Source: Melampsora larici-populina 98AG31
Taxonomy: Eukaryota > Basidiomycota > Pucciniomycetes > Pucciniales > Melampsoraceae
DNA length: 64,000 nucleotides
NCBI RefSeq assembly: GCF_000204055.1
Contig: NW_006768770.1
Coordinates: 1,813,589 to 1,877,588, forward strand
Reading direction: 5' to 3'
Part shown: one piece after another, positions 1-11,554 of the stretch
How positions within the stretch are numbered: position 1 is the first letter of the stretch
Layout of the letters: the number at the start of each line of letters is the position of its first letter
Made by a program: the position numbers and the translations under genes
The notes under the pieces: generated by a model
Databases searched by the model: none
Seen by the model: only the letters and a program-made list of their open reading frames with translations
What the model was told of the DNA's origin: nothing

Positions 1-90
1 ATTCTCAGAATCCCTTGCTTATCTTGCTTCTTTCACAAATCACACTTGTAAATGAAACTTGTTGAAGATATTTTTCCTATCTCTCTATTT

Positions 91-285
91 AGCTTTTCAA
101 GTCACTCTTTCAAACTTTTATTTTGTTTTCTTTTTTTTCTTACTTTTTTCCTCCGTTAAAGTGTTATCTTTTCTTCAATTTTTAATTTTTTGAGTCACTC
201 CTTATAACCATTTTTGAGTTTTATGTTATCATCTCATCACCTTTTATTTTCAAGTCACTCTTTGAAACTTTTGTTTATTCAAATT
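91..285. repeat. Degenerate tandem repeat, T-rich
   Basis: Three degenerate copies of a motif close to CAAGTCACTCTTTCAAACTT lie near 98, 190 and 252, separated by T-rich spacers. The stretch before the first gene (1-340) is otherwise AT-rich and has no supportable coding sequence. The copies are irregularly spaced, so this is more likely an old duplication than a maintained satellite. Confidence 0.45.
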
Positions 286-343
286 TTCATCCATTATATG
301 TACATATTGATTTCTGTGTGAATATTAAAAAAAATTAAAAAAA

Positions 344-535
344 TGTTGCCTCGGCCCGCTCTGTTGACTTCAAAAACTACAGAGCGGTGCAAGAGCGGGT
401 CCAAGAGTTGCCGCGCTGTGCCAGGAGTGTAGTGGATTCCTCTATGTAGCGGAGCAATGGCGGATCCCCTATGTAGCGTAAAGCGTCCCGCCACAAAAAA
501 ACCGCCTGAAAGCGGAGCGCTTCAGGTGTTGCTTC
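344..535 (-). repeat. GC-rich terminal region of the CACTA-like element
   Basis: A GC-rich patch in AT-rich surroundings, downstream of the minus-strand transposase. It contains a hairpin (CGCTCTGT / ACAGAGCG around 357-385), a direct repeat of CTATGTAGCG (about 452 and 470), and the inverted pair GCCTGAAAGCGG / CGCTTCAGG near 502-526. I read it as the untranslated 3' end of the transposon. This kind of GC-rich tail follows similar genes in rust genomes, but that part is from memory. Confidence 0.4.
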
Positions 536-2886
536 TGGGTGGCCGCAACGTTCTGGTTTCCATTCACAACTGGAGGCAGTTGTTTGGTAGGCCAGGTACC
601 CGGAATATCCTTAATGGATTGCTGCAGAGGGAATTTCAGCAGCGGAAAGATACACACAAATTGGAACATACTGCCGAGTGGACAGACCTTGACAGTATTA
701 AAAAGGGAATTCATGATCAGGTCTCCGTTTGGTGTTTTGAGATTGGTATAAGCCGTGATGCCCCGCAGTGCCACAGATTTGTTTGCGGCGGCATCCACCA
801 CAGCCTAAACACAAGCCAGGATTTAGAGATAGTGATTTCAGTGTGGTGAAAACACATCCATGTGAACCAGAGTCAAAACGAATCCAAAGTCAAGCAGGAA
901 TACACTGACTTTCAGCTCAGGAGAATACATCCAGGGGGGCGTTGGTAATGTGGTCGCAGGCGCCACATTGCCCTGAGCGCCTGTACCGGGCTGATGAGAA
1001 GTCAAGTGGTTGACTGTCTCATTGACTTGATTGACTTTGTTGTATACAGTCATCACTTTGGTATCAATTCGGTCGCTCAACACGTTGAGCTCTTCATCCA
1101 TCTTGTTGGACAGATCGGCTATGTCTTCATCCAACTTGGCTTTCAGATCTCTAAGACCTGTAAAGGCATGTTGCCGCTCAATAACTGACAGCCATGAAAC
1201 CAGAAAAAGTCAATAAATGATGATTCCAACTCAATTATAAGGTCACCACTGACCTTGACAAAATTGTTCACCTCCACCCTTTGGTGGTTGCACAAAGTTA
1301 CACTCGAATGCTCTATCCACGCCAAGTTTGTCGCCTGCATAGCAAGGTAACCGGGGATGTTGCTTGATTCCTTCAAGCGTGCTGAAACAAAAATCGTTGA
1401 GCATACTGGGAAGGATTTCACGGGTCAAAGAAGCATTCACATGATAGAGAACTTACGCCCACAAGTGAACGCCGCGGCATGATTGAGTTTTGGGTCTAAG
1501 CCCATCACTTTTGACAATTCAGGCATTGTGCTCAAAAGATTCCGTACTCAAGAGCCTGCAGACGCTTGCACTTGGAGTTCCTTGTCAAAAGAAGTGTTAC
1601 CTGAGAGAAGCACCCTCATAAGTTGGTAATTATTGAAGGTTTCGGCGATGTCACGCCCAGGACTCATCCTGTTTGCATGAACTGAAGCTGGACGCAACAC
1701 CCCATTGTAACACTCAAACTTTTGGGTCATGAACAAGTTTGCAGGTCCAAAGCGGGCGACTGAGTCCTTCAGGTGGCTGAGCACGTGGAACTTTGGCTTG
1801 TTCACCCACTGAGCCAAGTTCCTCACTAGCTGATTGTAAAAGATTAAAATCACTGCTTCCATTTCTTGCAGGTAGTCGTCCATTTTCCTGATTTTGTGCT
1901 GGAAGATGTAAGACGATAGAAGGCACAACAAGATCCACAAGTGACGTTTGTGGGTAGGAATGTATTTGAGGAATACAAAGGGGGCTGTCTGAAGAACAAT
2001 CTGAAAGTACTTTCCTACCAGGCTTTGGTAAAATTGAATGAGAAGGTTTGGCTGAATTGGTGCAATGTTCAAGCCTTTAGTATTGAAACTCCTCCACTTA
2101 GCCAAAAGTTTGCGATATTGTTGAGAGCCGGGTTTCATGATACCAAATGATTTCATTGTATCTCTGAAAAGGTATTTTGCTATTCCGAGTAGAACGATGT
2201 GGAGAGTCTCGACTGGCGTGTCTTGGTGGCCATTGAAACCTGAAAAGGAGGACAGATTCAGCCATCAAGTTCAGGTGTTTGAAGGACATACCAATGCCTG
2301 GCTTACCTTGAAGCCTTGACATGGGGTTGAATAAACGCGGACCAAGCTTCTTGTTCAAATCCGCGCACAGTTCCTGCACATTCAACGTCTGCGGTGAGTT
2401 GTGCGCAATGTTCACCTTCTTTATGAAGAAATTCAGTACAGAATCTCGGAAACCGTTCTTTTGCGCTTCCGCCTCAACGGCAGTCTTGCTGTGGGGCTCT
2501 TGCGCCAACGCCCAAATTTTGGATGCCCTTGCGTGGGTAACATCCCAATTACGTTTGGGTAAAGATAACTGTGACAAATATATAATAATGTCACTAAGTC
2601 CATCATATCAATGTTGAAAAGAAACCAAATGAGACACTTTACCTGTTCACTGTCTAAGTCAACTCCAATGAAATCTGACACATAGTGCAAACTTTTTTTA
2701 CCGCTCATCTGCTTGACTTGCAAATCACATATTTGACAGGGTGTCAATGTATACGCTGGGTTTGTGGTATTGCTGATCTCGGCATGCATGGGGCTGTCGC
2801 CCAGATGGAATAGGACAACCAACATAGCGAGTACCTCCTTTCCAGACACGTGATTGTACACTGGAAAACCGTTTGCACTGTGGTGA

Positions 2887-4569
2887 CTGCAAAAGACACG
2901 CTGTAGTATTTAAAGCTCAACAAGAGCTTTACAACACCTAAGAAGGGATAATATACTACGTGTAATATAGTAGAAGTTGCCTAAAGACTGCCTTCTTCAA
3001 AGAAACCAGCACAAGGGCACTTGCTGACCACTTTGTGATAACAGAGAAAAAGATAAAGGCACCAGAGAAATAAAGCAATACTGTTGTGAAGTATTATGCC
3101 CAGATTTTAAGCGCAAAAATACACACACTATGTTATTACGAGCAATACTGTTGGTAAGTATTATTCCCAATTTGACTTATAGTCTTTAACACACGTAAAT
3201 AAATTTCTCCTTGCTTTGAAGGGGCGGATTGAGATCTTAGTACAAATATAGTAAATAAATGATGATTTATAACACTACAACAAAGGTATAAGATGCAGAA
3301 AGGGGAACAACAATCCCAAAATCATCAAAGAGTACTTATATTGACATGTAAAAACCTCTACAATAGTCAACAGCCTCAAAAACCAGTCAAATCCGCCTAA
3401 AGAATCCTAAAAACCATGTAATGACACAATGTAATGATGTTGTTACTAATGTATGATGTAATTTTCACAGCCAAAAGTGATCAATGACGCAATGATTTAA
3501 TGTACAGCACTTCTTAAGATGAATACAGGTGATTTTTTCCTTGTAAACTAGCTGCAAACCAATTTTTGAGATTACGAATTTTTTCACAAGTGGTCCAATT
3601 TTGATCTACTATAGTGCATCTTGTAGCCCTTGTGATACTGATCATGTATGACACCCATATGACCTATTTCTGATGAGTGATGAGTAAGATATTGAGTTGT
3701 GAAGCTAAGGTTTTTGGTGTTACATGTTGACTTGTGACTGTAAATTTGAGATTCACACCAATTTCCTATTTGCCTTGTAACTTTTTACATACACCTCCGT
3801 TACTAATGATTTAAAGTTTTTACATTATGTAATCCACTCTTTTGCGTTGAATGAGCTATCTACCAACTTAATCTGACGTCATTTGACATATGTAATTAGC
3901 TGAAAACCTTCATTTTCCACGAAATTCACCCATTTTCTTCACTTTTCACAGCTGCTACTCTCTTTCTCTTGCTCATGTAATATGAGATCATCTTCTATAA
4001 CCTTAAAAATCCCGGAAAATCCTCTTGGCAACCTTAATTTCCACTACTACCACCATTACATATGTAAACTACACGCATAACCCTTGTTTACCAACTTTGA
4101 AAAAGTACCTTTCTGCTAATAACTTCTGTTTTCCCTTATCAACCTTGAAGATTAAAATTGTTACTGTATAATAAAGTGTTGTTCTTTCATATTCTAACCT
4201 TATAAAACCCATAACTTAATTATAAATAACCTAAAAACCATTTTCCAATTTTTACACCTATATTTTTGAATTTTTCTTATCTTTTCTTTTTCTGTCTTTT
4301 TGTAATAACTTTGTAAGTAAACCATGTTGATCTTAAGAATATTTTTGAAATGAGATGACATAATATTGAGCTAATAAGTATACATAAGCCTCTAAGAGCT
4401 TCAATTGATCTGAAAGCCTAAATTTTGAATGTCCTGCTATACTGAAGTTTTCTAATAACTTGGTAAAGTAATGATGATTAATTTTCTTGCTTGATATCAT
4501 AAATAGATCATCACAACGCTGGTTAGGCAGTTTCTTGAGGACATTTAAGTTTTGAGGACAGGTACTTAC
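2887..4569 (-). other. Oversized intron (1,683 nt) in the CACTA-like transposase gene
   Basis: On the minus strand the upstream exon ends ...GACATCAA followed by the donor GTAAGTACC (4569-4561). The acceptor TTTTGCAG is at 2887-2893, and the next exon resumes in frame as HHSANGFPVYNHVSG. Neighbouring introns of the gene are 67-75 nt. The interior is AT-rich with no coding sequence I can support. Known family members run directly from one conserved block to the other here, so an ordinary short intron has probably been enlarged by inserted DNA. I did not find clear terminal repeats of an insert. Confidence 0.65.
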
Positions 4570-4759
4570 TTGATGTCATCCACGACTTTGTCAAGTAGTT
4601 CCAGGGCCGACGTGCAGTTTGAGGTGGCAAGGAAATGTCTGTTATATTTGTGGTTTGTCATTTTCGGAGGCAGCCCGGCAAGTGTGAAAAAGACACTCAT
4701 GTGCTTATTCCATTTTTTGGAAACATTTCCGGCGGTATTGTCAGAATACAAGGTGATAG

Positions 4760-5899
4760 CACTGCGCCAAATTGCAAATTTACCGTGGAGTTTAGAAAAT
4801 TGCGTAGACATAGAAAATTATAGAGAAGCTGGCAAGGGTCAGAAAAATATGAAAAAATAATGGGAGGGCCCTTAGATGCATTCCGATTGTCTGGAATATT
4901 TTGTCATATTTTTAAAACCACAATGCATATAATACTACACAAAATATAATATATTCTGCGCAGAAAATATAAAAACCAACAAACAGTGATATTGAGCAGT
5001 CTTGGAGAGAGACAAAAATAAAAAAAAAAATGCATATTGTGCCTATGGCTGAGACCTTGGATTTGAGTATTTTTTTGTATTTTTAGTGTGAGAATTGTTG
5101 ATTGTACTAACAAAACACCTCCAGGATTGTTAGATTACAACCTGTAACAGACATTGGAGGGCATAATTTGAATTCAACAACCCCTTATATCTTTGTCAAT
5201 TCTTGGTCAAACCACTTGATTTTTTGTTCATTGGAAAGCCAAACTCTGTGACTATATCTTTCATTGAGACACAAAACCTGCATCTAATCCCAAAGAATAT
5301 CTATGTGGCTATATAGGAAATTATTTTGAAGACAAATAGGTTTTTTTGTAGCGGAGCTACAGATTTGATGCATTAACATAACATTCAAATGCATTTCATG
5401 GCTTCCTAATCAGCTAAATATCAAGTTTTTTGACCCAGAATTGCAAAAGATATGAGGGATATAGAATTCCAGATATCCCCTTGTCACCCCTTGGCCAAAT
5501 TCCAATCCATGTTACAGGTTGTAATCTGAGAAACTTGGAGGTTTTCTGTTAGTACAATCAACAATCTGCACACTGAAAATACAAAAAAATACTCAAATCC
5601 AAGGTCTCAGCCATAGGAACAATATGCATATTTTTGTGTATTTTTGTCTCTCTCCAAGACTGCTCAATATCACTGTTTGTTGGTTTTTATATTTTCTGCC
5701 CAGAAGATATTATATTTTGTGTAGTATTATATGCATTGTGGTTTTAAAAATATGAAAAAATATGCCAGACAATCGGAATGCATCAAAGGGCCCTCCCATT
5801 CTTTTTTCATATTTTTCTGACCCTTGCCAGCTTCTCTATAATTTTCTATGTCTACGCAATTTTCTAAACTCCACGGTAAATTTGCAATTTGGCGCAGTG
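4760..5899. mobile_element. CACTA-superfamily foldback MITE (1,140 bp), TSD TAG
   Basis: Starts CACTGCGCCAAATTGCAAAT at 4760 and ends with its exact inverse at 5899. Both sides carry TAG (4757-4759 and 5900-5902). The arms are long, about 390 nt (4760-5160 against 5515-5899), and nearly complementary throughout, with a unique centre of about 350 nt. CACT-type ends with a 3-bp duplication are the signature of CACTA-superfamily transposition. There is no coding capacity; small ORFs in the arms are translations of the repeat. It interrupts a transposase exon: taking out the element plus one TAG rejoins GRVVKHIP directly to ITLYSDNTAGN in one frame. Confidence 0.9.
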
Positions 5900-7210
5900 T
5901 AGGTATGTGCTTGACTACTCGACCTTTTGCTCGCGCGCCAAGGATTGGTGATGGGGAACTGGTCAAATCCGTTGGCCGCTTCCTCTAAGGTAATTCACAC
6001 AATGTCAGGAGGTCATCTCGATCAAAGAATAAATAAGGAAAGCTCACAATACAAATATGGGCCGCATTGTGCAGAGAGGCTTGTTCCATCTGGCAAAAGT
6101 ACTTCGCCGTGGACCTTCCAAAATTCCTTCACGTCTATGGTAGTGTATTCATCAGAGTCAAAGTCGGTTTCCGGGGGTATCAAGATTTGCAGGGTGGATG
6201 GGTCATGCGGTTGAGGAACTTTGGTAAATCTTGTAGGGAGACATTTTGCCAAGGTTCTCCCCTCCTTGGTGAAAAAGAAAGCTGGACCAACCAGGTTGCC
6301 CAAAAAGAGTTGCACTGGTTTGTAAATGAACCAGTGCTTTGCTTGCAAAGTCACCATCTGAGCACGTAGGTCCTTTTTGAAGCCCTCACGCCATTTCTGA
6401 CATTACAGTAGGCGGTTGATTGGTTTTTTTGACGGCATCTCAGGGAGGCAAACCAACGAGGGGCTGGCGATGGGGTTGGCAAGTTCCTGAAATTGAAAAC
6501 CCCACAGTAACCATCAGAACCCACAGAAAAGGGAACATATAAAAATTGTACAAGGCAAACATTGGTGATTATAGTCTGCACTTTCAGACCAAAGAGTGGG
6601 GTCCCTTGGGGACTGGTCCTTTCAGAAACCTGGAGGCCGAGGTTCTCCTTGAGGCGTTTACTTAGCACTCGCAAAGCTCCCCATTTGGGCAATTTGACGT
6701 TGCATATATTCAAAATGGACCGTATTTGGTGGTATTGCGAGCGAGATAGGATGCTTCTGATTGATCCAATGTAAACAAGGCCACAACATGCTGGTATGCA
6801 AAGCTGTTTTGTCAGGGAGGGGTTGACAGCAGGGAAGGGAACTGGGCAGATGTGTGAGCATCAGCGTACCTCTTTCTTCTCAAATGGGTACCACTCGGAG
6901 GGGTCCAGAATTGTGCTGCTACAGAAATCAGCCTTGAGAAGTTTGTTGTCAATGGCCTCATTGTTAGGTCCCCACTTGTCATCGTCCATGGCGCAAATCG
7001 CTTCGAGAAGCTTTGAAACATCGACTTCATCGGAGGCTTCTGAATTGCTAGATTTAATCTCTTCAGCAAATGCAAAGGCACGGGCATACAAGAGAGGTGA
7101 GGGAGGCCTTTGCGCTTCAGAGGTAGGGGCAGGATTGTCAAACAGGTCCAATTGAGGTGTGTGCGATTGAATGGCAGCCGGATCAGTGTCTTGGTGGATG
7201 CCGGGATTAT

Positions 7211-7660
7211 CTCATTCTCAGCAACCAGGCGGACCTCATAACACGCCACTGCTAACAGGTGGGCGTTTGTTCTAGAATGAGGGCCATAAGGCCCCATTTG
7301 TTGTCAACATACCAGACATTTCCACTGAGGATTCGAAGGGTCGGGGCTCAGCAATTCAAAATCTACAAGTTGTTGCCGAGCAGCAGGTCAGTGTCGCAGT
7401 CAGGATAAGGACCATGCTAAGCAGATGGGGAGCCCTCACATTGATTGGGTGGTTGGAAGCCTTGTTGCATTTCGGAAATGCAGATAGTACCAGGTGAGTT
7501 TACAATGTTTGTGTTGGTTGGTTCTGCATGGCTCAGATGTTGTATCAGGTGCTGAGAAGGATATGCCTTAAGTCAGAGCGCACGCACGAAATAATATTTG
7601 GCAAGTGTTGCTAAAGAGGATTGGAAATGAACCAAGAACTAAGCTGATGGGCGCTACGTA
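7211..7660. other. No gene seen; junction between CACTA-like gene and copia element
   Basis: About 450 nt upstream of the recognisable N-terminal coding blocks of the CACTA-like gene and directly left of the copia target duplication. It should hold the promoter and 5' terminal repeat of the CACTA-like element, but I could not identify an inverted repeat matching the region near 344-535. Confidence 0.3.
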
Positions 7661-7665
7661 CTGAA

Positions 7666-8129
7666 AAAAGGCTGAAGGTATTTGTGGTTTTGATTTCCTG
7701 AAAAGGATTAAGATCACACAAAGTCTTAACAGAGGAAAGACTTAGAGGTATCAAAGAGAAACACAATCTCCTCCGTAGATTGTAGCACACAAAATGTTTG
7801 AGTTCGATTAATCATACAAGAACATTAATAACTAAACAACTTTAACTAACACCTGAAAAGGATTAAGATCACACAAAGTCTTAACGGAGGAAAGACTTAG
7901 AGGGATTGAAAAGAAACACAATCTCCAGAGGAGATTGTAGCACAAGAAATGTTTCAGTTTAATGGGGAAGAAGAAAACAACTAGAGGAGTGATTTGTTCT
8001 ATATATGAATGACCCTAAAGAACTCAACAATGTGTCATTATGAGAAAAGAAACATATCTGTAATGCGCATCTAAGTAAAAGTAACCCAACATGTAATGCG
8101 CTTTAAGAGATCACGCTGTGACTCTGATT
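7666..8129 (-). repeat. 3' LTR of copia element, with internal duplication
   Basis: Matches the LTR at 12424-12732 but is 464 bp instead of 309. A segment starting CCTGAAAAGGATTAAGATC is present twice (from about 7695 and about 7851), with an AT-rich linker between. The two LTRs also differ by many substitutions. Ends are not TG...CA in the usual sense; borders are set by the CTGAA duplication and by the end of similarity. Confidence 0.85.
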
Positions 8130-8145
8130 CCCCCCCATCTTTGAA
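8130..8145 (-). other. Polypurine tract of copia element
   Basis: On the minus strand the sequence AAAGATGGGGGGG directly precedes the 3' LTR, which starts AATCAGAGTCAC. This is the expected place and composition for the plus-strand primer of a retrotransposon. Confidence 0.6.
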
Positions 8146-10082
8146 ACATCTTGTAAACCTAACAGTGTGCAGAAGTTTCCATGCTTGCCAGGCGTTAGCA
8201 CCTTTGTCATAATATCTGCTATCATGTTGTTTGTCGGAATGTATTTTATTTGAAGTTGTTTCTTTGCAGCTAATTCTCGTAGCCAGTAGTATTTAACGTC
8301 TACGTGTTTTGTCCGTTTCTTCAACTTTTTGTTCTTTGATAAGGCTATAGCTCCCTGATTGTCTAGTTTAAATATAGGTGATTCCTCTTGTTTGATGCCC
8401 ATCCCCTTTAATAACTCATTCATCCATACTATGTCCTGTCCCCCTTCATAAGCTGATCTGTATTCTGCTTCTGTCGTTGATGTTGCAACCAATTCTTGCT
8501 TTTTCGAATTCCAGTTCACAGTACTATTTCCTAACCTTGTTACATACCCACCAGTAGATCTCCTTGTAATAGGACATGTGCCAAAATCAGCATCAGCACC
8601 ACCAACATATTTACCTTGGATTAAAAAATCCGAGGTATCCTCGGATGCAAAACCTCGGACAGAAGCTTCCCAAGGTTTTGATCCGAGGTAATTATCAGGG
8701 CAAAAAAAATACCTCGGAAAAGGTCTCCGAGGATTTGCCTCCGATGATGCCTCGGATTTCTCAACCCAAGGCATCTATGCTGGCAGTGCAGCAAAGGCAT
8801 TGAGTTTGAGATCTGAAGCACCCGGAACAAGACTCAGCGTTTGAGTCCCTTTTAGAAAACAAAGAACCCTCTCGAAAGCGATCCAGTGAATTATCAATGG
8901 ATTGTTGAGGTGTTGAGACAATTGGGAAACTACAGATGAGAGATCTGGTCTTGTTGCGTTGTTTAGGTACATTAGTTTACCTACAGCACGACGATAGCCG
9001 ACTCCAAGATCAAGAAAGTCTTGACGTTCCTTGGCCGTACCCGGTATGAGATAGGTGTTGGGGATCATGGGAGAGCCAATAGGTTTGCAGTTTTCCATAC
9101 CGCAATCTTCCAGTAAGTCTTGAATGTATTGACTCTGAGATAGTGTGATGGTCTTTGCTTCTCGGTCCCTGACGGCCTTCATTCCCAGGATATATTTGGA
9201 GCTTGTGTTTTTGTCCATCTGGAACTGTTTGTTGATCGCTGATCTGAAGTGCTTGACATTGTTGGAGGCAATGACCATGTCGTCAACGTGAAAATGGACC
9301 AGACGTCGCCAGTTTGGATTGGATGAGACATAAAGACTGGGATCTGTGGGTGAGGGAAAGAGAGGTATTGTGGCAAGAAAGGCTTTTAGTGTGTCATACC
9401 ACACCTTGGGTGCCTGTTTGAGACCATAGAGCGCTTGGTTGAGTTGCAAGACCGTCTCTTCTGTTGCATTCTTGACAATGGAGCCATTTGGAATTTTGAT
9501 GTAGATGACCTCCTTTGGTGAACCGTTAAGGAATGCCACTACGGCATCCATCCGGATTATGTCTAGGTTTTCTTCAGCAGCAATTGTACAAACCAAGCGA
9601 AAAGTGGCAAGTTGCCCTATGGGTGCATACATTTCATTGTAATTGACTCCAAAGTATCAAAGAAATCCGAGTGCGCACAATCTCACTTTAAATTTAAGCA
9701 GTTCACCTTCACAACCCACCTTCTTTTTAAAAACCCATGTGGTTCCTATGGCATGTCGACCCTTGGGTAGTGTCACAACATCCCAGACCTTTGGAATTGG
9801 TGTAGTGGAAGTTGGTCTGACTTTGGAAGTGACAACTGCCACTCTACGACTTGATCCTGCTGGTAAAATATTTGAAGTGTCAATATTGCTTGTGATGTTG
9901 TTATGCGTATCTCCCCTGAGCTGCCAGTCCCAGCCTGGCCTCACTTGATTGGTTAGTTGATTTAGGATGTCTTTGTCCTTGCTGGGGTTGTTGTCATTGT
10001 CCTGGGGAAGGGATGTGTCGTCTTCAGGTTCTGGGGATGGCAAACATTGTGGTGTAGAAGGTGAGGATGGTGGAGTTACCAT
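8139..10082 (-). pseudogene. pol: Copia reverse transcriptase and RNase H region
   Basis: RT starts near 10082 (GRHAIGTTWVFKKKV, 9770-9720), is cut by an in-frame TGA after ALGFL near 9660, and continues as YFGVNYNEMYAP and VAFLNGSPKEV. The active-site motif is HVDDMV (about 9285), preceded by ALYGLKQAPKVWYDTL. The RNase H part has TEAEYRSAYEGG (about 8470) and the usual C-terminal KYIPTNNMIADIMTK. An inserted MITE (8597-8788) adds 195 bp including the target duplication. That is exactly 65 codons, so frame is kept but a stop is introduced. Enzymes would copy element RNA inside virus-like particles; this copy cannot encode an intact polyprotein. Confidence 0.88.
8597..8788. mobile_element. 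Small CACTA-type MITE (192 bp), TSD CAG, copy 1
   Basis: Left end CACCACCAACATA at 8597; right end inverse CACTGCCAGCATA ending at 8788. The arms fold over nearly the whole length (CCTTGGATT...ATCCGAGG against CCTTGGGTT...ATCCGAGG). CAG flanks both sides (8594-8596 and 8789-8791). Removal with one CAG restores uninterrupted codons for ...NAFADADFGT... of the copia RNase H. A second copy lies at 16959-17158. Confidence 0.88.
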
Positions 10083-10279
10083 GGGTGTTTCAGGAGTGTC
10101 ATCAAGGAGTTGAGTGGATGCCGATGGATTGGTGTCGCTGGATGAGATGTCAGATGTTATAGGATTGTCGTCATCAAAGAGGTTGGCAAGGTCCGTTTCT
10201 CCAGATTGACTCTCATTTGTGATCCCTGGAAAATTGGAGCAATCAAAGGTGACATCATGGGAATAGACAATTGTCCGTC

Positions 10280-11455
10280 ATCAAGTCTGACACGGTCATG
10301 TTTCATACCAACTTGATACCCTAGTAGAATACCTTTTGAAGATGTGTTGTCAAACTTTCAACGGAATTGTTTGGGCAATTAGAACGTATGCTCGGCAGCC
10401 AAACGGCTTCAACCTGGAGTAGTCAAAGGGACGTCTGAACCACAATTTGTAAGCGGACTTGTTGTTTGTCATTTTTGCTGGTGTAACTTTTTCCAGAAAG
10501 ACAGCTGTCATGACAGCTTCCACCCAGAAGTTGTAAGGAAGGTTTGATTGTAAAAGTAAGGTCCTGGGCTTTTCCGTCGTGGTGCAATTCCTGCACTCCG
10601 AGACAGGATTTTGTTGAGGTGTCTATGGCACACTTAAGTGAGATGTGGTGCCATTGTTTCTCAGAAGTTCTTGAAAATCATCCATCATGCACTCTCCTCC
10701 CTGGTTGTTGACCAAACTCACAATCTTTGTGTTGTGAAAAGTTTCAACCAGTGACTTATATTGCATGAAACAAGGAAATGTATCAGATTTTAATTTCAGA
10801 ATGAAAACATGTTTATAATTGGTGCAGGCGTCTGTTCACTTGAAATAGTATGAACCACCTCCAATGGAGGGAACAGAAATCTTTCCACTTAAATCACTAT
10901 GAATTACATCTAGAGGTTCTTTCAAAGAGGAGAAATGTCCTGAGTAAGGTAAGCGGTGACCTTTGGACAGTTTACAAATCTCACAGTGCCAGTCTGACAG
11001 AGCATTGATGTCGTACATCATCTTAAGGCGAGGGGGTTTGGGATGACCTCCCTGTCTGTGAAGACCATCATAGTCAGAGATGGTGATACTCGCGAAAGGA
11101 GTTGAGAAGAGTGACAAAGTGCCTAAGGTAATGTTGAGCTCGATGACTTGGTTGCGTACATGGCCAATAAATCCGCCAGCTCCAGGTTTAGTCATGAGAA
11201 TATTGTCGACAACGTTCTGAATGCTGTACCTGTCCATGAGTAGAGCACCCATGCTGATTAGGCAGCATCCTAAGTCAGGTATGTGAAGATCTTGCAGTAT
11301 CACCTCGTGATCGGTGGAGTTACAGGTGATGGTGCCTCTTCCAGCGATTTGGACTTTTGAACCATTGGCTAGAGTGACGTTAGAAGATATGACTTTGTAT
11401 TTGTCAAATAGATTCCAGTCAGGTACCATGTGGTGAGAACAACCACTAGGTCCAG
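10280..11455 (-). pseudogene. pol: Copia protease and integrase region
   Basis: The protease signature region reads PSGCSHHM near 11435, where functional copies have Asp-Ser/Thr-Gly; the catalytic Asp codon is replaced by Pro. The next part has the GAG-pre-integrase block (GGHPKPPRLKMMYDINALS, CEICKLSKGHR at about 11000) and the integrase core start IHSDLSGKI (about 10890). Downstream, integrase pieces occur in shifting frames: NNQGGEC near 10710 where D-x-G-G-E is expected, FDYSRLKPFGCRAYV near 10420, and SKGILLGYQVG near 10330. Several frameshifts and lost catalytic residues make it non-functional. Confidence 0.8.
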
Positions 11456-11554
11456 TAAAATGGATTCAGGGTCAGAACAAGTTAAGACAAAAGCTTGCGC
11501 CTTGAAGAAAGAGTTGTCAGCAACAGCAGCAGAGGCTCTGGGTTGGCTAGTGGT

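Larger units (their letters stand above)
838..7210 (-). pseudogene. CACTA-like (Tnp2-type) transposase, disrupted
   Basis: A multi-exon transposase of the large basidiomycete CACTA-like group, read on the minus strand. N-terminal blocks lie at 7150-6861 (acidic, ending in WYPFEKKEV), 6713-6560 (KLPKWGALRVLSKRL) and 6357-6022 (PDGTSLSAQCG). Then follow SDNTAGNVSKKWNKH (4760-4690), LGDSPMHAEI (about 2800), DTPVETLHIVLLG (about 2200) and the block FGPANLF...KFECYNGVLR...HANRMSPGRDIA (about 1750-1650). A coiled-coil tail ends near 838. Introns with proper borders are visible at 1382-1456 (75 nt), 2240-2306 (67 nt) and 2569-2642 (74 nt). Defects: an in-frame TGA at 1548-1550, a foldback element at 4760-5899 inside an exon, and a 1.68-kb intron at 2887-4569. 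The exact start and the N-terminal joins are not resolved. The gene is almost certainly inactive. Confidence 0.8.

Noticed and set aside
457..849. Plus-strand ORF opposite the 3' end of the CACTA-like gene
   Set aside because: Antisense shadow of the element tail; no independent coding evidence.
4552..5966. Two short ORFs ending in the same peptide (REAGKGQKNMKK) on opposite strands
   Set aside because: They are translations of the two complementary arms of the 4760-5899 foldback element, not genes.
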